From the NCBI RefSeq assembly GCF_001641285.1, contig NZ_CP014841.1:1674001-1738000 (forward strand): DNA of 64,000 nt, written 5' to 3'. This document shows, one piece after another, positions 55,349 through 63,936 of this stretch (position 1 is its first letter; the number at the start of each line of letters is the position of its first letter). A model generated the notes under the pieces. That model made no database searches. It saw nothing but the letters and a program-made list of their open reading frames with translations, and was not told the origin of the DNA. Made by a program: the position numbers and the translations under genes. Origin of the DNA: Dyella thiooxydans (GTDB lineage: Bacteria > Pseudomonadota > Gammaproteobacteria > Xanthomonadales > Rhodanobacteraceae).

Positions 55349-56713
55349 TCAGCCCTCCGGGATGTACTTGATTTCCACGCGGCGATTGCGCGTGCGGTTG
55401 GCCGGCAGGTTCGGCGGCAGTGCGATCGGCTGCGACGAGCCGGCGCCGCTGGATTCCAGTCGCGCCGGGTTGTCCAGCCCCTGGGCCAGGATCTGCACCA
55501 CCGCGCGGGCGCGCGCCGCGGACAGCTCGAAGTTGTCCTTGAAACGCAGCGAGTGGATCGGCTGGTCGTCGGTGTGGCCGACCACGATCACCCGCCCCGG
55601 CACCTGGTTCAGCGCGGCGGTGATCTGGTGCAGCAGCGGGATCTCCGCGGCGCTCACGTCCACACCGCCGGAGGCGAACATGTCCGAGCCGCTCAACCGC
55701 ACCAGCTCGCTGCCGTCGCTCTGGTCGATCACCTCGAGCCGGCCGGCCTGCGCCTCCGGTGCGAGCAGTTCCTTCAGCGTCTTGTGCGGCGCCGGCGGCG
55801 TGGCCTGGTTCAGCCGCGTGGTGTCTGGCGGCGTGGCGCTCTCCAGACCGATCTGCGCGATCTGCGCGCTGGCCGGCGCGGACAGCGTGTTGAGCCGCGT
55901 GTAGAAGAACAGGAACGCCACCAGCAGCACGCAGGCAGCCGCGGCCGCGATCACCCACAGCGGCACGTAGCGGATCAGCGGATTGCGCCGGTCCTCGATG
56001 CCGCGCCAGTGCGGCGCCAGTTCGTCGGCGGCCGGTGCGCGCTGCGCCTTGATCCGGCGGTAGAGGTCTTCCTGGATGTCGGCCAGCCTGGCGCGCCCGC
56101 CCGCCTCGATCTGGTAGCGCCCGCCGAAGCCCAGCGCCAGACACAGGTACATCAGTTCGATCAGGTCGATGTGGCGGCTGAAGTCGGCGCACAGGCGTTC
56201 CAGGATCTGGAAGAACTTGGCGCCGCCGTACGATTCGCCGTGGAAGGTCACCAGCAGGGTCTTCTGCGCCCAGCCGCTCTGCTCGCCCCACGGCGCATTG
56301 AGCACCGACTCGTCGAGCATCGCGCACAGCACGTAGCGCGCGGCGGTGACCGTCTGCACCGGCAGGCCGGCGGCATTGGCATGGCTCTCGAAGCGGCGCA
56401 CCTGGGTGGTCACCTGCTCGCGCAGGCGCGTGGCATCGGGCGGCGACACGCTGTGGCGCAGCTGCACGCCCAGCAGCAACAGCGGCGCGGCCGCCTGCAC
56501 CAGCGGATTCATGCCGCCACCGAGGAACTCGCTGATGTCGGCCCGCGGTGCCGGTGCGGCCGGTGCAGGCGCGTATGCGGGCGCTGCCGGCGGCGGCGCA
56601 TGCGATGCAGGTGCCGGAGCGGCGGGCTGGGTGCCGCGCGGACGCACGATGGTGGCGTCGTCGGGCACCGGCGGATAACCGGGAGGATGACCGGGGCCGT
56701 TCGGCGTGTTCAT
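55349..56713 (-). CDS. tssL: TssL (DotU) with C-terminal OmpA-like peptidoglycan-binding domain
   Basis: A 454-residue protein. The N-terminal about 70 residues are Pro-rich and disordered and include PDDATIVRPRGT with Thr21. The DotU domain follows (about 75-245; RYVLCAMLDESVLNAPWG and FHGESYGGAKFFQIL), then one membrane span (about 251-280). The periplasmic C-terminus is an OmpA-like domain (VIVVGHTDDQP, NFELSAARARAVVQ, NRRVEIKYIPEG). The start MNTPNGPG is chosen over an in-frame ATG at 56749. In Agrobacterium, PpkA phosphorylates Thr14 of TssL and Fha binds it; Thr21 is in an equivalent place. Confidence 0.93.
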   Translation of the reverse strand: MNTPNGPGHPPGYPPVPDDATIVRPRGTQPAAPAPASHAPPPAAPAYAPAPAAPAPRADISEFLGGGMNPLVQAAAPLLLLGVQLRHSVSPPDATRLREQVTTQVRRFESHANAAGLPVQTVTAARYVLCAMLDESVLNAPWGEQSGWAQKTLLVTFHGESYGGAKFFQILERLCADFSRHIDLIELMYLCLALGFGGRYQIEAGGRARLADIQEDLYRRIKAQRAPAADELAPHWRGIEDRRNPLIRYVPLWVIAAAAACVLLVAFLFFYTRLNTLSAPASAQIAQIGLESATPPDTTRLNQATPPAPHKTLKELLAPEAQAGRLEVIDQSDGSELVRLSGSDMFASGGVDVSAAEIPLLHQITAALNQVPGRVIVVGHTDDQPIHSLRFKDNFELSAARARAVVQILAQGLDNPARLESSGAGSSQPIALPPNLPANRTRNRRVEIKYIPEG

Positions 56714-56879
56714 GGCTGGGCCTGCGGGTGTCTTGCGGATGCGCCGCACCGCGGGTGGCGGGCGCGTGCATCCATGAAGGGGAATGACATGACGGGGCGT
56801 ACGAGCGGAGGCCGCTCCATGACCGCGGGATCGGGGTCGCTCGACGGCAACGCAGTACTGAAGGAAGCCATGGTCCGCC

Positions 56880-58220
56880 TCACCCTCCCCGGATCGCCCA
56901 GAGTTGCAGATCGAGCCCGGCGAACTCGCTGCCGAAATGGAACGCGATGCCGCCGGAAGTCTTCAGCTCACGCCACATCGGCGAGTGCCGGTCGAACTCG
57001 AAGTACAGGTAGCCCGCGTTGTAGGGAATCTGCCGCGGTGCCACCGGCATCGGCGCCAGCCCGATGCCCGGCAGCTGCAGGTTCACCAGGTCGCGGATCT
57101 TCTCCACCGGGCCGATCTTGGAGACCGCCGGCAACTGCCGGCGCAGCTCCTCGGACTTCAGGTCGGCCTTGGCCGCCAGCACGAAGGCGGCGGTGTCCAG
57201 CAGCGAGAGATCCGGCACCACCGCCACCCACACGCCGAACTTGCGCTGTTGCAGCGGGATCGCCAGCGCGGTCTGTTCCATCACCGCGCTCAGGCTGGCG
57301 CGCAGCGCGGCGATCACCGGCTCGAAGCTCTCGCGCAGCGCCTCGTGGCGATAGGCCGGGAACGCCGGCGGCCGCTTGCCCGGCGCAGTGAACGTGGCCA
57401 GCTCGCCGGCCATCGCCACCATCAGCCGGTACAACTCCTCCGGATGCGCCAGCGGCGCCTCGGCCAGGTGGGCGACCAGCGGCTGGTAGCGGTTGACCAC
57501 CTGCAGCAGCAGGAAGTCGGCGATCTCGGCGGCGCCGCCGCGATCGGTCAGCGCCACGCGGCTGGCCAGCGCCTCGCCACGCTGGTGCAGCAGGCCGAGC
57601 AGCTCGGTGAGGAAGGTCACCAGCCGCGGTACCGCCTCGCAGCGCAGGCCGGTCGGCATGAAACCCTCGTCAAGCATCACCCGGCGGTCGGAGCGGCACT
57701 CCACCACCCGCGCCAGCGGCAGCCGGGTCAGCCCCTCCAGCGGTTGCGACTCGGGCAGCAGCCGGCTGGTCATGCCGCCGACTTCCAGCACCGCGGTGCC
57801 GTCGGTGCTGCCGGAGGCGTCGCGCACCTCGGCCTCACGCACGCGGAAGCGGAACAGCTTCTCCGCCGGCGCCTCGGGCCGGCCGCTGTCCGGCTGGGTC
57901 GGCGAGCGCAGCGGCAGGGTCAGGTAGATGGTCTGGTCGCGCCAGTTGGCATCCACGTCCAGCGGCGGCGGCAGCGGGTCGTCGGACGGCATCGCGAACG
58001 GCGTGCCGTCGGGCAGCACGCCCCGCGCCCGCTTGATGCCCAGCTTGCCCACCGCCAACAGGTCGGCCTCCAGCTCCAGCTCGGTGAAGCCGAAGCTGTA
58101 CGGCCGCAGCGCACCGGCACGCAGCTCGACGAAGCGCTCCAGGTAGCGCTCGTTCTGCTGCAGGTGCTGCGGCCGCAGGAACAGGCCTTCGCTCCAAACC
58201 ACTTTGTTGTTTTGCGTCAT
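56880..58220 (-). CDS. tssK: Type VI secretion baseplate protein TssK
   Basis: A 446-residue protein with the clear TssK start (NNKVVWSEGLFLRPQHLQQNERYLE) and C-terminal GYLYFEFDRHSPMW plus FHFGSEFAGLDLQLWAI. TssK trimers connect the baseplate to the TssL-TssM complex. Length is normal. 25 nt separate it from the upstream FHA gene; 166 nt separate it from tssL downstream, a stretch with no gene that may contain an internal promoter. Confidence 0.95.
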   Translation of the reverse strand: MTQNNKVVWSEGLFLRPQHLQQNERYLERFVELRAGALRPYSFGFTELELEADLLAVGKLGIKRARGVLPDGTPFAMPSDDPLPPPLDVDANWRDQTIYLTLPLRSPTQPDSGRPEAPAEKLFRFRVREAEVRDASGSTDGTAVLEVGGMTSRLLPESQPLEGLTRLPLARVVECRSDRRVMLDEGFMPTGLRCEAVPRLVTFLTELLGLLHQRGEALASRVALTDRGGAAEIADFLLLQVVNRYQPLVAHLAEAPLAHPEELYRLMVAMAGELATFTAPGKRPPAFPAYRHEALRESFEPVIAALRASLSAVMEQTALAIPLQQRKFGVWVAVVPDLSLLDTAAFVLAAKADLKSEELRRQLPAVSKIGPVEKIRDLVNLQLPGIGLAPMPVAPRQIPYNAGYLYFEFDRHSPMWRELKTSGGIAFHFGSEFAGLDLQLWAIRGG

Positions 58221-58245
58221 CGGATCGATGCCCGTGTCTGAAATG

Positions 58246-59577
58246 TCATCGCCGCGCGGCGTTGCGGCGCGCCGACTTCAGGCGCGCCAGCTGTTCTTCG
58301 TAGGCCCGCGCGAACTCGTCGCCGAACAGCCGGCGGAAGCATTCGTCGGGGTTCTTCGCCAGCCCTTCGAAGTGCTCGCGGTACTTTTCCCAGTAGCGTC
58401 CCTTGCCGGCGAACGCCGAGCGCTTGCCGCCGTCGGCCTCCTGCTCGAAGCGGTCGGGGTTGAAGTGCGCCAGCAGCGATTCGAACGCGGCGCGCACGCC
58501 GGCGAGCATCGCCATCTGGTGGCAGCGGATATCGTCGAATGCGTCGTCGAACGCGGAAGGCCCGGACAGGAAGGCCGCGTTCGGTGGCGAGAGGATCTTC
58601 TGCAGCGCTTCCTCCGCGTTCGGCGCGAACTTCAGCGGGTTGTTCTCCGAGCGCTGGATGATCGTCACCGGCAGGCGGAAGGTGTTCTTGATCTCCGCGC
58701 GTGCGCGCAGCACATCCATCACGCCGTCGACCACGATCGACAGCATCTGCTCGATATCCGCCGGCATCGCAGCACCGGCCGGCGCGGGCGCGGGAGCCGG
58801 TGCCGGCGGCGTCCAGGCGGCCGGCGGCGGGGCCGGCGCCGGGACGGGCGCCGGAGCGGGAGCCGGCGTCGATGCCGCCGGCGCACCGAAATCGCCCACG
58901 GTCAGGTCCCAGTTTTCCGGCAGCATCTGGGCGGCCCGCTGGCCTTCCTGCAACGGCGGACGGAAGTGGTCGGAGACGCCCGGCGTGTGGTTCCAGTCCG
59001 GCGACGGTGCGGCGGGAGACGGCGACGGCGCGAACGGCTCGTCGAGGAAACTCAACGGATCGAGCGAACCCCCGGCCGGCGCCACCGGATCGGGGATCAG
59101 CCCGGCATCGGCCGGCGGCCGGGATGCCGGGCCCAGGTCGAGGAAGTCGTCCAGCGGATCGCGCGCCATCGGCATCGGGGCGGCCGCCGGCAGCGGCGAC
59201 GTGGAGAACACGTCCTGCGGCGCCGGGGGCGCAGGCGGAACGGCCGCCGCGCCGGCCACCTGCACGCTCACCGATACCTCGAAGGTATCGATCTGCAGGC
59301 GGTCGCCATGCTTGAGCGCCGACGGGTCGCCCTTCACCAGCGGCACGCCGTTGAGCAGCATGCCGTTGGTGCTGCGGTCCTCGATGAAATAGATGCCGTT
59401 GAGGCAGCGGATCATCGCGTGCACCCGCGACACGCCGGACGCGCTGAGCACCCAGTCGCAATCCTCCGAGCGACCGATGCTGCCATCGCGCCCCTCGAAG
59501 GCCTTCTGCCCGCGCGCGCCGAACTGCGCCGCGTGCACGCCGGTGACCGCCAGGACCAGGGTGGGAATCGACGACAC
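58246..59577 (-). CDS. tagH: FHA-domain T6SS regulator (TagH/Fha)
   Basis: A 443-residue cytoplasmic protein starting with GTG at 59577; AAGAGGAG lies 8 nt upstream. The N-terminal FHA domain (about 1-105) has the phosphothreonine-binding residues in GRSEDCDW, GVSRVHAMI and DRSTNGMLLNG. A long Pro/Ala-rich linker follows (about 115-280). The C-terminal TagH/ImpI domain (about 285-443; IEQMLSIVVDGVMDVLRARAE, FDDIRCHQMAMLAGVRAAFE) is typical of T6SS FHA proteins. It should read threonine phosphorylation made by the kinases, possibly on the DATVV motifs described for the kinases and TssL. Confidence 0.92.
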   Translation of the reverse strand: MSSIPTLVLAVTGVHAAQFGARGQKAFEGRDGSIGRSEDCDWVLSASGVSRVHAMIRCLNGIYFIEDRSTNGMLLNGVPLVKGDPSALKHGDRLQIDTFEVSVSVQVAGAAAVPPAPPAPQDVFSTSPLPAAAPMPMARDPLDDFLDLGPASRPPADAGLIPDPVAPAGGSLDPLSFLDEPFAPSPSPAAPSPDWNHTPGVSDHFRPPLQEGQRAAQMLPENWDLTVGDFGAPAASTPAPAPAPVPAPAPPPAAWTPPAPAPAPAPAGAAMPADIEQMLSIVVDGVMDVLRARAEIKNTFRLPVTIIQRSENNPLKFAPNAEEALQKILSPPNAAFLSGPSAFDDAFDDIRCHQMAMLAGVRAAFESLLAHFNPDRFEQEADGGKRSAFAGKGRYWEKYREHFEGLAKNPDECFRRLFGDEFARAYEEQLARLKSARRNAARR

Positions 59578-59579
59578 GC

Positions 59580-59639
59580 TCAGCGCTCCTCTTCGTGGCG
59601 GAAGTCGGACCGGCGCGGGTGGACGGGGCAGCGGATCAT
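59580..59639 (-). CDS. Possible 19-residue coupling peptide before tagH
   Basis: An ATG at 59639 overlaps the stop of the upstream gene (ATGA) and GGGGAGG lies a few nt before it. The frame encodes MIRCPVHPRRSDFRHEEER and stops 2 nt before the tagH GTG. It carries the tagH ribosome site within it. It may be a chance frame or a short leader that couples translation; no similarity is recognised. Confidence 0.3.
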   Translation of the reverse strand: MIRCPVHPRRSDFRHEEER

Positions 59640-60175
59640 GCCTCCCCTCCTCCGGCCTGCAGCAGGCTGGTCGCGCGCTCGATGAAGGCCTTGCGCCGGG
59701 CATCGAACTCGGCCGGCTCCAGCGCCGCCAGCAGGTTGATCGCCGCCACGGTGGCACGCGCGGTGAGATGCTCGGGCGGCGGCACCGGCGTCTCCTGCGT
59801 GGCCGGCGCCAGGCTGCCGCCGGACCAGCCGGCCGAGGCGGCGATCCACGCGCCCAGCGATCTGTAGCCGCCGGCGTGGGCGAACTCGAACGCGGCGCGC
59901 CGATTGCTCTCGCTGGGCTCGCGCACCCACTGCTCGGCCAGCGAGGCGCCGGCGCGGTCTTCCTGGGTGAGCGCCTGCTCGCGCGCGCACTGGCACACCC
60001 AGGCCACCGCGTAGCGCTTGGGCAGCAGGCGGGCCAGCAGGGTGAGCGCGTCCTGCGGGCGACCGGCGGCGAGCAGCGCCTGCACGGCCACCTGCGGAGT
60101 CATCTCCGCGCGAAGCACCGCATTGGCTTCCGCGGGAAGCTCCATCTGCACCGAGGCGTGAATGACTGCCGACAT
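59636..60175 (-). CDS. T6SS-linked small protein of unknown function (DUF6931-like)
   Basis: A 179-residue cytoplasmic protein, largely helical, with no signal peptide or membrane span. WVCQCAREQALTQEDRAG, WVREPSESNRRAAFEFA and AAINLLAALEPAEFDARRK are visible; the pattern recalls the DUF6931 group, a recollection I cannot check. It lies 11 nt after vgrG and is coupled to the following genes, so it probably assists VgrG delivery, an effector, or the FHA protein. The Ala/Arg-rich helical make-up is compatible with an adaptor. Confidence 0.75.
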   Translation of the reverse strand: MSAVIHASVQMELPAEANAVLRAEMTPQVAVQALLAAGRPQDALTLLARLLPKRYAVAWVCQCAREQALTQEDRAGASLAEQWVREPSESNRRAAFEFAHAGGYRSLGAWIAASAGWSGGSLAPATQETPVPPPEHLTARATVAAINLLAALEPAEFDARRKAFIERATSLLQAGGGEA

Positions 60176-60186
60176 GTGCGTCCCCG

Positions 60187-62220
60187 TCAGCCGATCATGA
60201 TGATGGCGCCGGAGACCTGGGTCATCGCGTCGCCCTTGATGGTGGTCATCGCTCCCTTGACCGTGGTCATCGCGCTGCCGGCTACCTCCAGCATCGCGTC
60301 CGAATGCGCCTTCAGGCTGGCGCCGGCGCCGATGTCCATGGTGGCGCCCGCCTTGATGCCGACCTCGACCTGCCCTTCGATCTTCACCCCGACATCGCCG
60401 GTGATCTTGATGTTGACGCCCTTGATCTCGATGGTGCCGTCGCTCTTCATGGTGATGCTGGACGCACCGGTCACCAGCTCGATCTCGGTGCCCGCGCTGA
60501 GCTTGAACTTCTGCCCGATGCTGGTGGTGCCGTTGGCGGTGACGTCGAGGGTGTCGTCGTTCTGCACGGTGACCTTGCGGTCGTGCTTGACCGTCTCGGT
60601 CTGGTCGTTGCCGACCTCCAGCGTCTGGTCGTTCTTGATCGTGACCTTCTCGTCGTGGTCGATGGTGACCGTGTGGTCGTTCTCGACCTCCTCGAGCATG
60701 TCCTTCTGCGCGTGCATGAAGAACTGCTCGGAGCCCTTCTTGTCCTCGAAGCGCAGCTCGTTGGCGTCGTCGGCACCGCCGAGCAGGCTGCGCGACTTCA
60801 CGCCGGACTGGGTCTTGTTGTCCGGCAGCGAATACGGCGGCATGTTGTCGGCGTTGTAGACGCTGCCGATGATCAGCGGCCGATCGGGATCGCCTTCCAG
60901 GAAACTCACCACCACCTCCTGGCCGACGCGCGGAATGCTGACCGCGCCCCAGGTCTTGCCGGCCCACGGCGAGGCTACGCGCACCGGACAGGAGCTCTTG
61001 GCGTTGGGCTTGTCCGGCTTGTTCCAGGGAAAGGTCACCTGCACGCGGCCGTACTTGTCGACTGCGATGTCTTCGTCGGTGTCGCTGCCGCAGACCACCG
61101 CGGTCTGCAGGCCGGCGATGCGCGGCTTGGCCGCGGTGGCCAGGCTGCGGAAAGGCTGGCTGCTGGGGATCGCCTGCAGGTCGCAGCGGAACGGCTCCTG
61201 GCCCGCATCCGCGCCGCCGTAGTAGCCGGGGTCGCACAGCTCGATGCGGGTGCTGGTGACCAGGTACTCCCGGTTGAGCGCCTGCAGCGGAAAGTCCTGC
61301 AGCGTGAACAGCGCGCCGCAGGCGATGCCGAAGGCGTCGGTCTGCCCGTGGCAGGCCTTGTGCAGCGCGTTGCGCGCCTCGACCTGCACCTGCGCGTAGC
61401 GGTTGCCGTCCGCCGCGGTCTCGTGCGGGCCGGGATAGTCGAACACGTCCAGGCCGCCGACGCCGTGGTATTCCGAGCCGCTCAGCGTCGCAGTGCCCAG
61501 CAGCGAGGTCTTCGGCGTGAGCGGGTTGTAGTCGGTGAGCTGCACCTTCAGCGAACGCACCTGCTCGGCGGTGCGCCACTGGGTCATCGAGCCGGCCTGC
61601 CGCCCGCCGCGCTGGGTCGGCGGGCAGTACGGCACGTGCTCGAAGCCGCTGGTGGCCGCATGGGCGCCCAGCGCATCGGCCAGCACCAGGGTGTGCGCGT
61701 TGGCCGCATGGGTGAAGAAGTAGTAGATGCCCTCCTGCTCCAGCAGCCGGCTGATGAAGTTCAGGCCGCTCTCGCGGTACTGCACGCAGTAGTCGCGCTG
61801 CGGGTAGTTGCCGGTGAGGCTGAGCTTGACGTCGGCGTAGCCGATGTCGCCGAGCACCGCCTTGACGATCGACGGCACGTCCATCTCGGTGTAGATGCGG
61901 CAGTCGATCTTCTGCGACAGCAGCCAGGGCTTGGGCACCAGCTGCACGCGGTAGCCGGCGTAGCGCACCTTGGAGATCGTCTCGAAGCCGGTCTGCTCGG
62001 CCTCCGCCACGATGCCGTGGAAGTAGCGCGTGGTGCCGTCCTCGTCGACCAGCTTCACCGCCATCGGCGTGCCGAGCAGCTTGCGCAGGTCGACTTCGGC
62101 GTTCTCGCTGAGCAGGTGCAGCTCGAACGAGAACAGCTGCCCGAGTCCCTCGGTCGCACTCATGCGCACGAACAGGAGGGTGCTCTCGGCGTCGCTGGTT
62201 ACGGTGATCGCGTGTGCCAT
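60187..62220 (-). CDS. vgrG: Type VI secretion spike protein VgrG
   Basis: A 677-residue protein. The start MAHAITVTSDAESTLLFVRM opens the gp27-like part (LFSFELHLLSENAEVDLRKLLG, FISRLLEQEGIYYFF). The gp5 OB-fold region has DEDIAVDKYGRVQVTFPW, ASPWAGKTWG, IPRVGQEVVVSFLEGDPDRP and IIGSVYNADN. The C-terminal needle has T-V-x-N/H-D-type beta-helix repeats (DHTVTIDHDEKVTIKNDQ) and ends in SGAIIMIG. There is no extra C-terminal effector domain, so cargo must be carried by partners such as PAAR. Open sequence upstream in the same frame is not part of the protein. Confidence 0.95.
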   Translation of the reverse strand: MAHAITVTSDAESTLLFVRMSATEGLGQLFSFELHLLSENAEVDLRKLLGTPMAVKLVDEDGTTRYFHGIVAEAEQTGFETISKVRYAGYRVQLVPKPWLLSQKIDCRIYTEMDVPSIVKAVLGDIGYADVKLSLTGNYPQRDYCVQYRESGLNFISRLLEQEGIYYFFTHAANAHTLVLADALGAHAATSGFEHVPYCPPTQRGGRQAGSMTQWRTAEQVRSLKVQLTDYNPLTPKTSLLGTATLSGSEYHGVGGLDVFDYPGPHETAADGNRYAQVQVEARNALHKACHGQTDAFGIACGALFTLQDFPLQALNREYLVTSTRIELCDPGYYGGADAGQEPFRCDLQAIPSSQPFRSLATAAKPRIAGLQTAVVCGSDTDEDIAVDKYGRVQVTFPWNKPDKPNAKSSCPVRVASPWAGKTWGAVSIPRVGQEVVVSFLEGDPDRPLIIGSVYNADNMPPYSLPDNKTQSGVKSRSLLGGADDANELRFEDKKGSEQFFMHAQKDMLEEVENDHTVTIDHDEKVTIKNDQTLEVGNDQTETVKHDRKVTVQNDDTLDVTANGTTSIGQKFKLSAGTEIELVTGASSITMKSDGTIEIKGVNIKITGDVGVKIEGQVEVGIKAGATMDIGAGASLKAHSDAMLEVAGSAMTTVKGAMTTIKGDAMTQVSGAIIMIG

Positions 62221-62243
62221 GGGCGGGGTCCGTCGTAGTGCGC

Positions 62244-63632
62244 TCAGGCGCCGTCGGGTGAGTGGCTGCGGCGCGCCCGGACGACCCAGCCGTGCACGGG
62301 CTTGCCCGCTTCGCGACGCAGGGTGTCGCCGCGCACGACGACGGCGTCGAACCCGCTGGCCGCGAGCAGGTGTTCCACGTAGGAGCGGGAGTGGCGGTAG
62401 CGGCCGCTGGAGGTGAGTTCGGCCACCTCGCCGTCGCCCTCGACCGCCTCCAGGGTGAAACCCAGCCAGCCACCGGGGCGCAGCGCCCCGGCCGCGGCGG
62501 CGAGCACCGGGCCGAGCTGGCCGAAGTACACCAGCGTGTCGGCCGAGACGATCAGGTCGAATGCCTGCGGATGCGCCTCCAGCCAGGCGGTGAGTTCGGC
62601 CACTTCCAGCGCGTCGTAGCCTCCCCGCAACCGGGCCTTGTCGACCATGCCACCGGACAGGTCCACCCCGACCAGCCGGCGCGCGCGCTCGCGCAGCAGC
62701 GGCGCGCACAGGCCGGTGCCGCAGCCGGCGTCGAGCACGTCGAGCGAGGCGCCGTCGGCAGGCGTCACCTCATCCAGCATGCCCACCAGCACCTCCGGCG
62801 CCCGGTAGCCGAGATTCTGGATCAGCTGTTCGTCGAAGCTCTCGGCGAAGCCGTCGAAGACATCGCGCACATAGTCGTCGGCCGCGCGCGGCGGCGCCTC
62901 GGTGGCGCCGCAGGAGGCGAGCATGTGGCGCGGCACCGGGTTGTCCGGCTCGCGCTCCAGCCACTGGCGATAGACATCGGCGGCCTCGTCATGCCGATGG
63001 AGCATGTACAGCGCCACGCCCACCCCTTCGAGCGCGCGCACGTTGGCCGGGTCGTGCTCGTACGACTGGCGGAAGCACTCGGCCGACTGCTCCAGGTGCT
63101 CCTCGTTCTGCGCGTAGTTGCGCAGGAACAGGCCGAGCCGGTGGTAGCCGTGGGCGTAGGTCGGCGCCTGCTGGATAAGCTTCGAGTAGGCCTCGAACGC
63201 CTCGTCCAGCCGCTCCTGCGCCTCCAGCACCACGGCGAGATTGCTTTGCGCCTGGTAGTGCTCCGGTGCACAGGCCAGCGCCCTGCGGTAGCAGCGCTCG
63301 GCATCGGCCAGCCGGCCGCACTCCTTGTGCACGTTGCCCAGGTTGTTGTGCGCGTCCGGGTGCTTCGGAATGATCTTCAGCGCCGAGCTGATCAGCAGCA
63401 CCGCCTCGTCGCTGCGCCCGCGCTGATGCGCCAGCACGCCGAGGAAGTGCAGCGCATCGGGCTGCGCCGCATGCAGCTCGAGCACCTCTCCGTACAGGCG
63501 CTCGGCCGCGTCCAGGTCGCCGGCCTGGTGTACCCGCATGGCTTCCTGCAGCTGGCTCGCAAATGCCCGGCCCGCTGGGGAGAGCGGCGGGGCCTTGCGA
63601 CGGGAAGGGATCGAGCGGGTCGCGGATCGCAT
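62244..63632 (-). CDS. TPR protein with C-terminal SAM methyltransferase domain between PAAR and vgrG
   Basis: A 462-residue cytoplasmic protein. Residues about 25-245 are six or so TPR repeats (DALHFLGVLAHQRGRSDEAV, PDAHNNLGNVHKECGRLADA). The C-terminal half is a class I methyltransferase with LDVLDAGCGTGLCAPLL (SAM motif I), VGVDLSGGMVDKA (motif post I) and FDLIVSADTLVYFG. RDVFDGFAESFDEQL just before resembles the start of such domains in TPR-methyltransferase proteins. It starts 10 nt after the PAAR stop and ends 23 nt before vgrG. In this position T6SS loci often have an effector or adaptor; here the target of methylation is unknown. Confidence 0.85.
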   Translation of the reverse strand: MRSATRSIPSRRKAPPLSPAGRAFASQLQEAMRVHQAGDLDAAERLYGEVLELHAAQPDALHFLGVLAHQRGRSDEAVLLISSALKIIPKHPDAHNNLGNVHKECGRLADAERCYRRALACAPEHYQAQSNLAVVLEAQERLDEAFEAYSKLIQQAPTYAHGYHRLGLFLRNYAQNEEHLEQSAECFRQSYEHDPANVRALEGVGVALYMLHRHDEAADVYRQWLEREPDNPVPRHMLASCGATEAPPRAADDYVRDVFDGFAESFDEQLIQNLGYRAPEVLVGMLDEVTPADGASLDVLDAGCGTGLCAPLLRERARRLVGVDLSGGMVDKARLRGGYDALEVAELTAWLEAHPQAFDLIVSADTLVYFGQLGPVLAAAAGALRPGGWLGFTLEAVEGDGEVAELTSSGRYRHSRSYVEHLLAASGFDAVVVRGDTLRREAGKPVHGWVVRARRSHSPDGA

Positions 63633-63642
63633 GGAATCCCCC

Positions 63643-63933
63643 TCAACCGATCAGCACGGTGAAACAGCCCAGCACGATGGTGCCGCCATGCGAGCAGGTG
63701 TCACCCATCCGCGCGGCGGGCTGACCGCCGATCAGCACGGTCGGCGCCCCCATCACGATGGTGTCCGGCGGCCCGACGCAGATCGCCATGTCGCCCATCC
63801 GGGCGGCGGGCAGACCGCCGATCAGCACGGTCGGCTTGCCGGGCGGGCTGACCGGACCACCGACGTGCGGCACCACACCCGTCACCATCGGGCAGACGTG
63901 CATATCGCTCACGCGGGCTGCAGGCTGCGGCAT
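63643..63933 (-). CDS. PAAR-repeat spike-tip protein
   Basis: A 96-residue protein of the PAAR family: PAARVSDMHVC at the N-terminus, two nearly identical PTVLIGG-x-PAARMGD repeats, and a final GTIVLGCFTVLIG. His and Cys residues that bind zinc at the tip are present (HVCP, HVGG, CSHGG). It sharpens the VgrG spike. It has no effector extension. It starts 3 nt after the stop of the preceding gene. Confidence 0.93.
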   Translation of the reverse strand: MPQPAARVSDMHVCPMVTGVVPHVGGPVSPPGKPTVLIGGLPAARMGDMAICVGPPDTIVMGAPTVLIGGQPAARMGDTCSHGGTIVLGCFTVLIG

Positions 63934-63936
63934 GGC

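Noticed and set aside
52202-55371. Long open frames on both strands opposite or overlapping tssM
   Set aside because: They have Arg/Ala/Gly-biased composition with no motif or ribosome site, whereas the tssM frame has a full IcmF domain set.
60187-62473. A VgrG start upstream of 62220 or a frame fusing VgrG with the downstream small protein
   Set aside because: Family alignment by eye places the N-terminus at MAHAITV, and the region upstream is the end of the methyltransferase gene in another frame.
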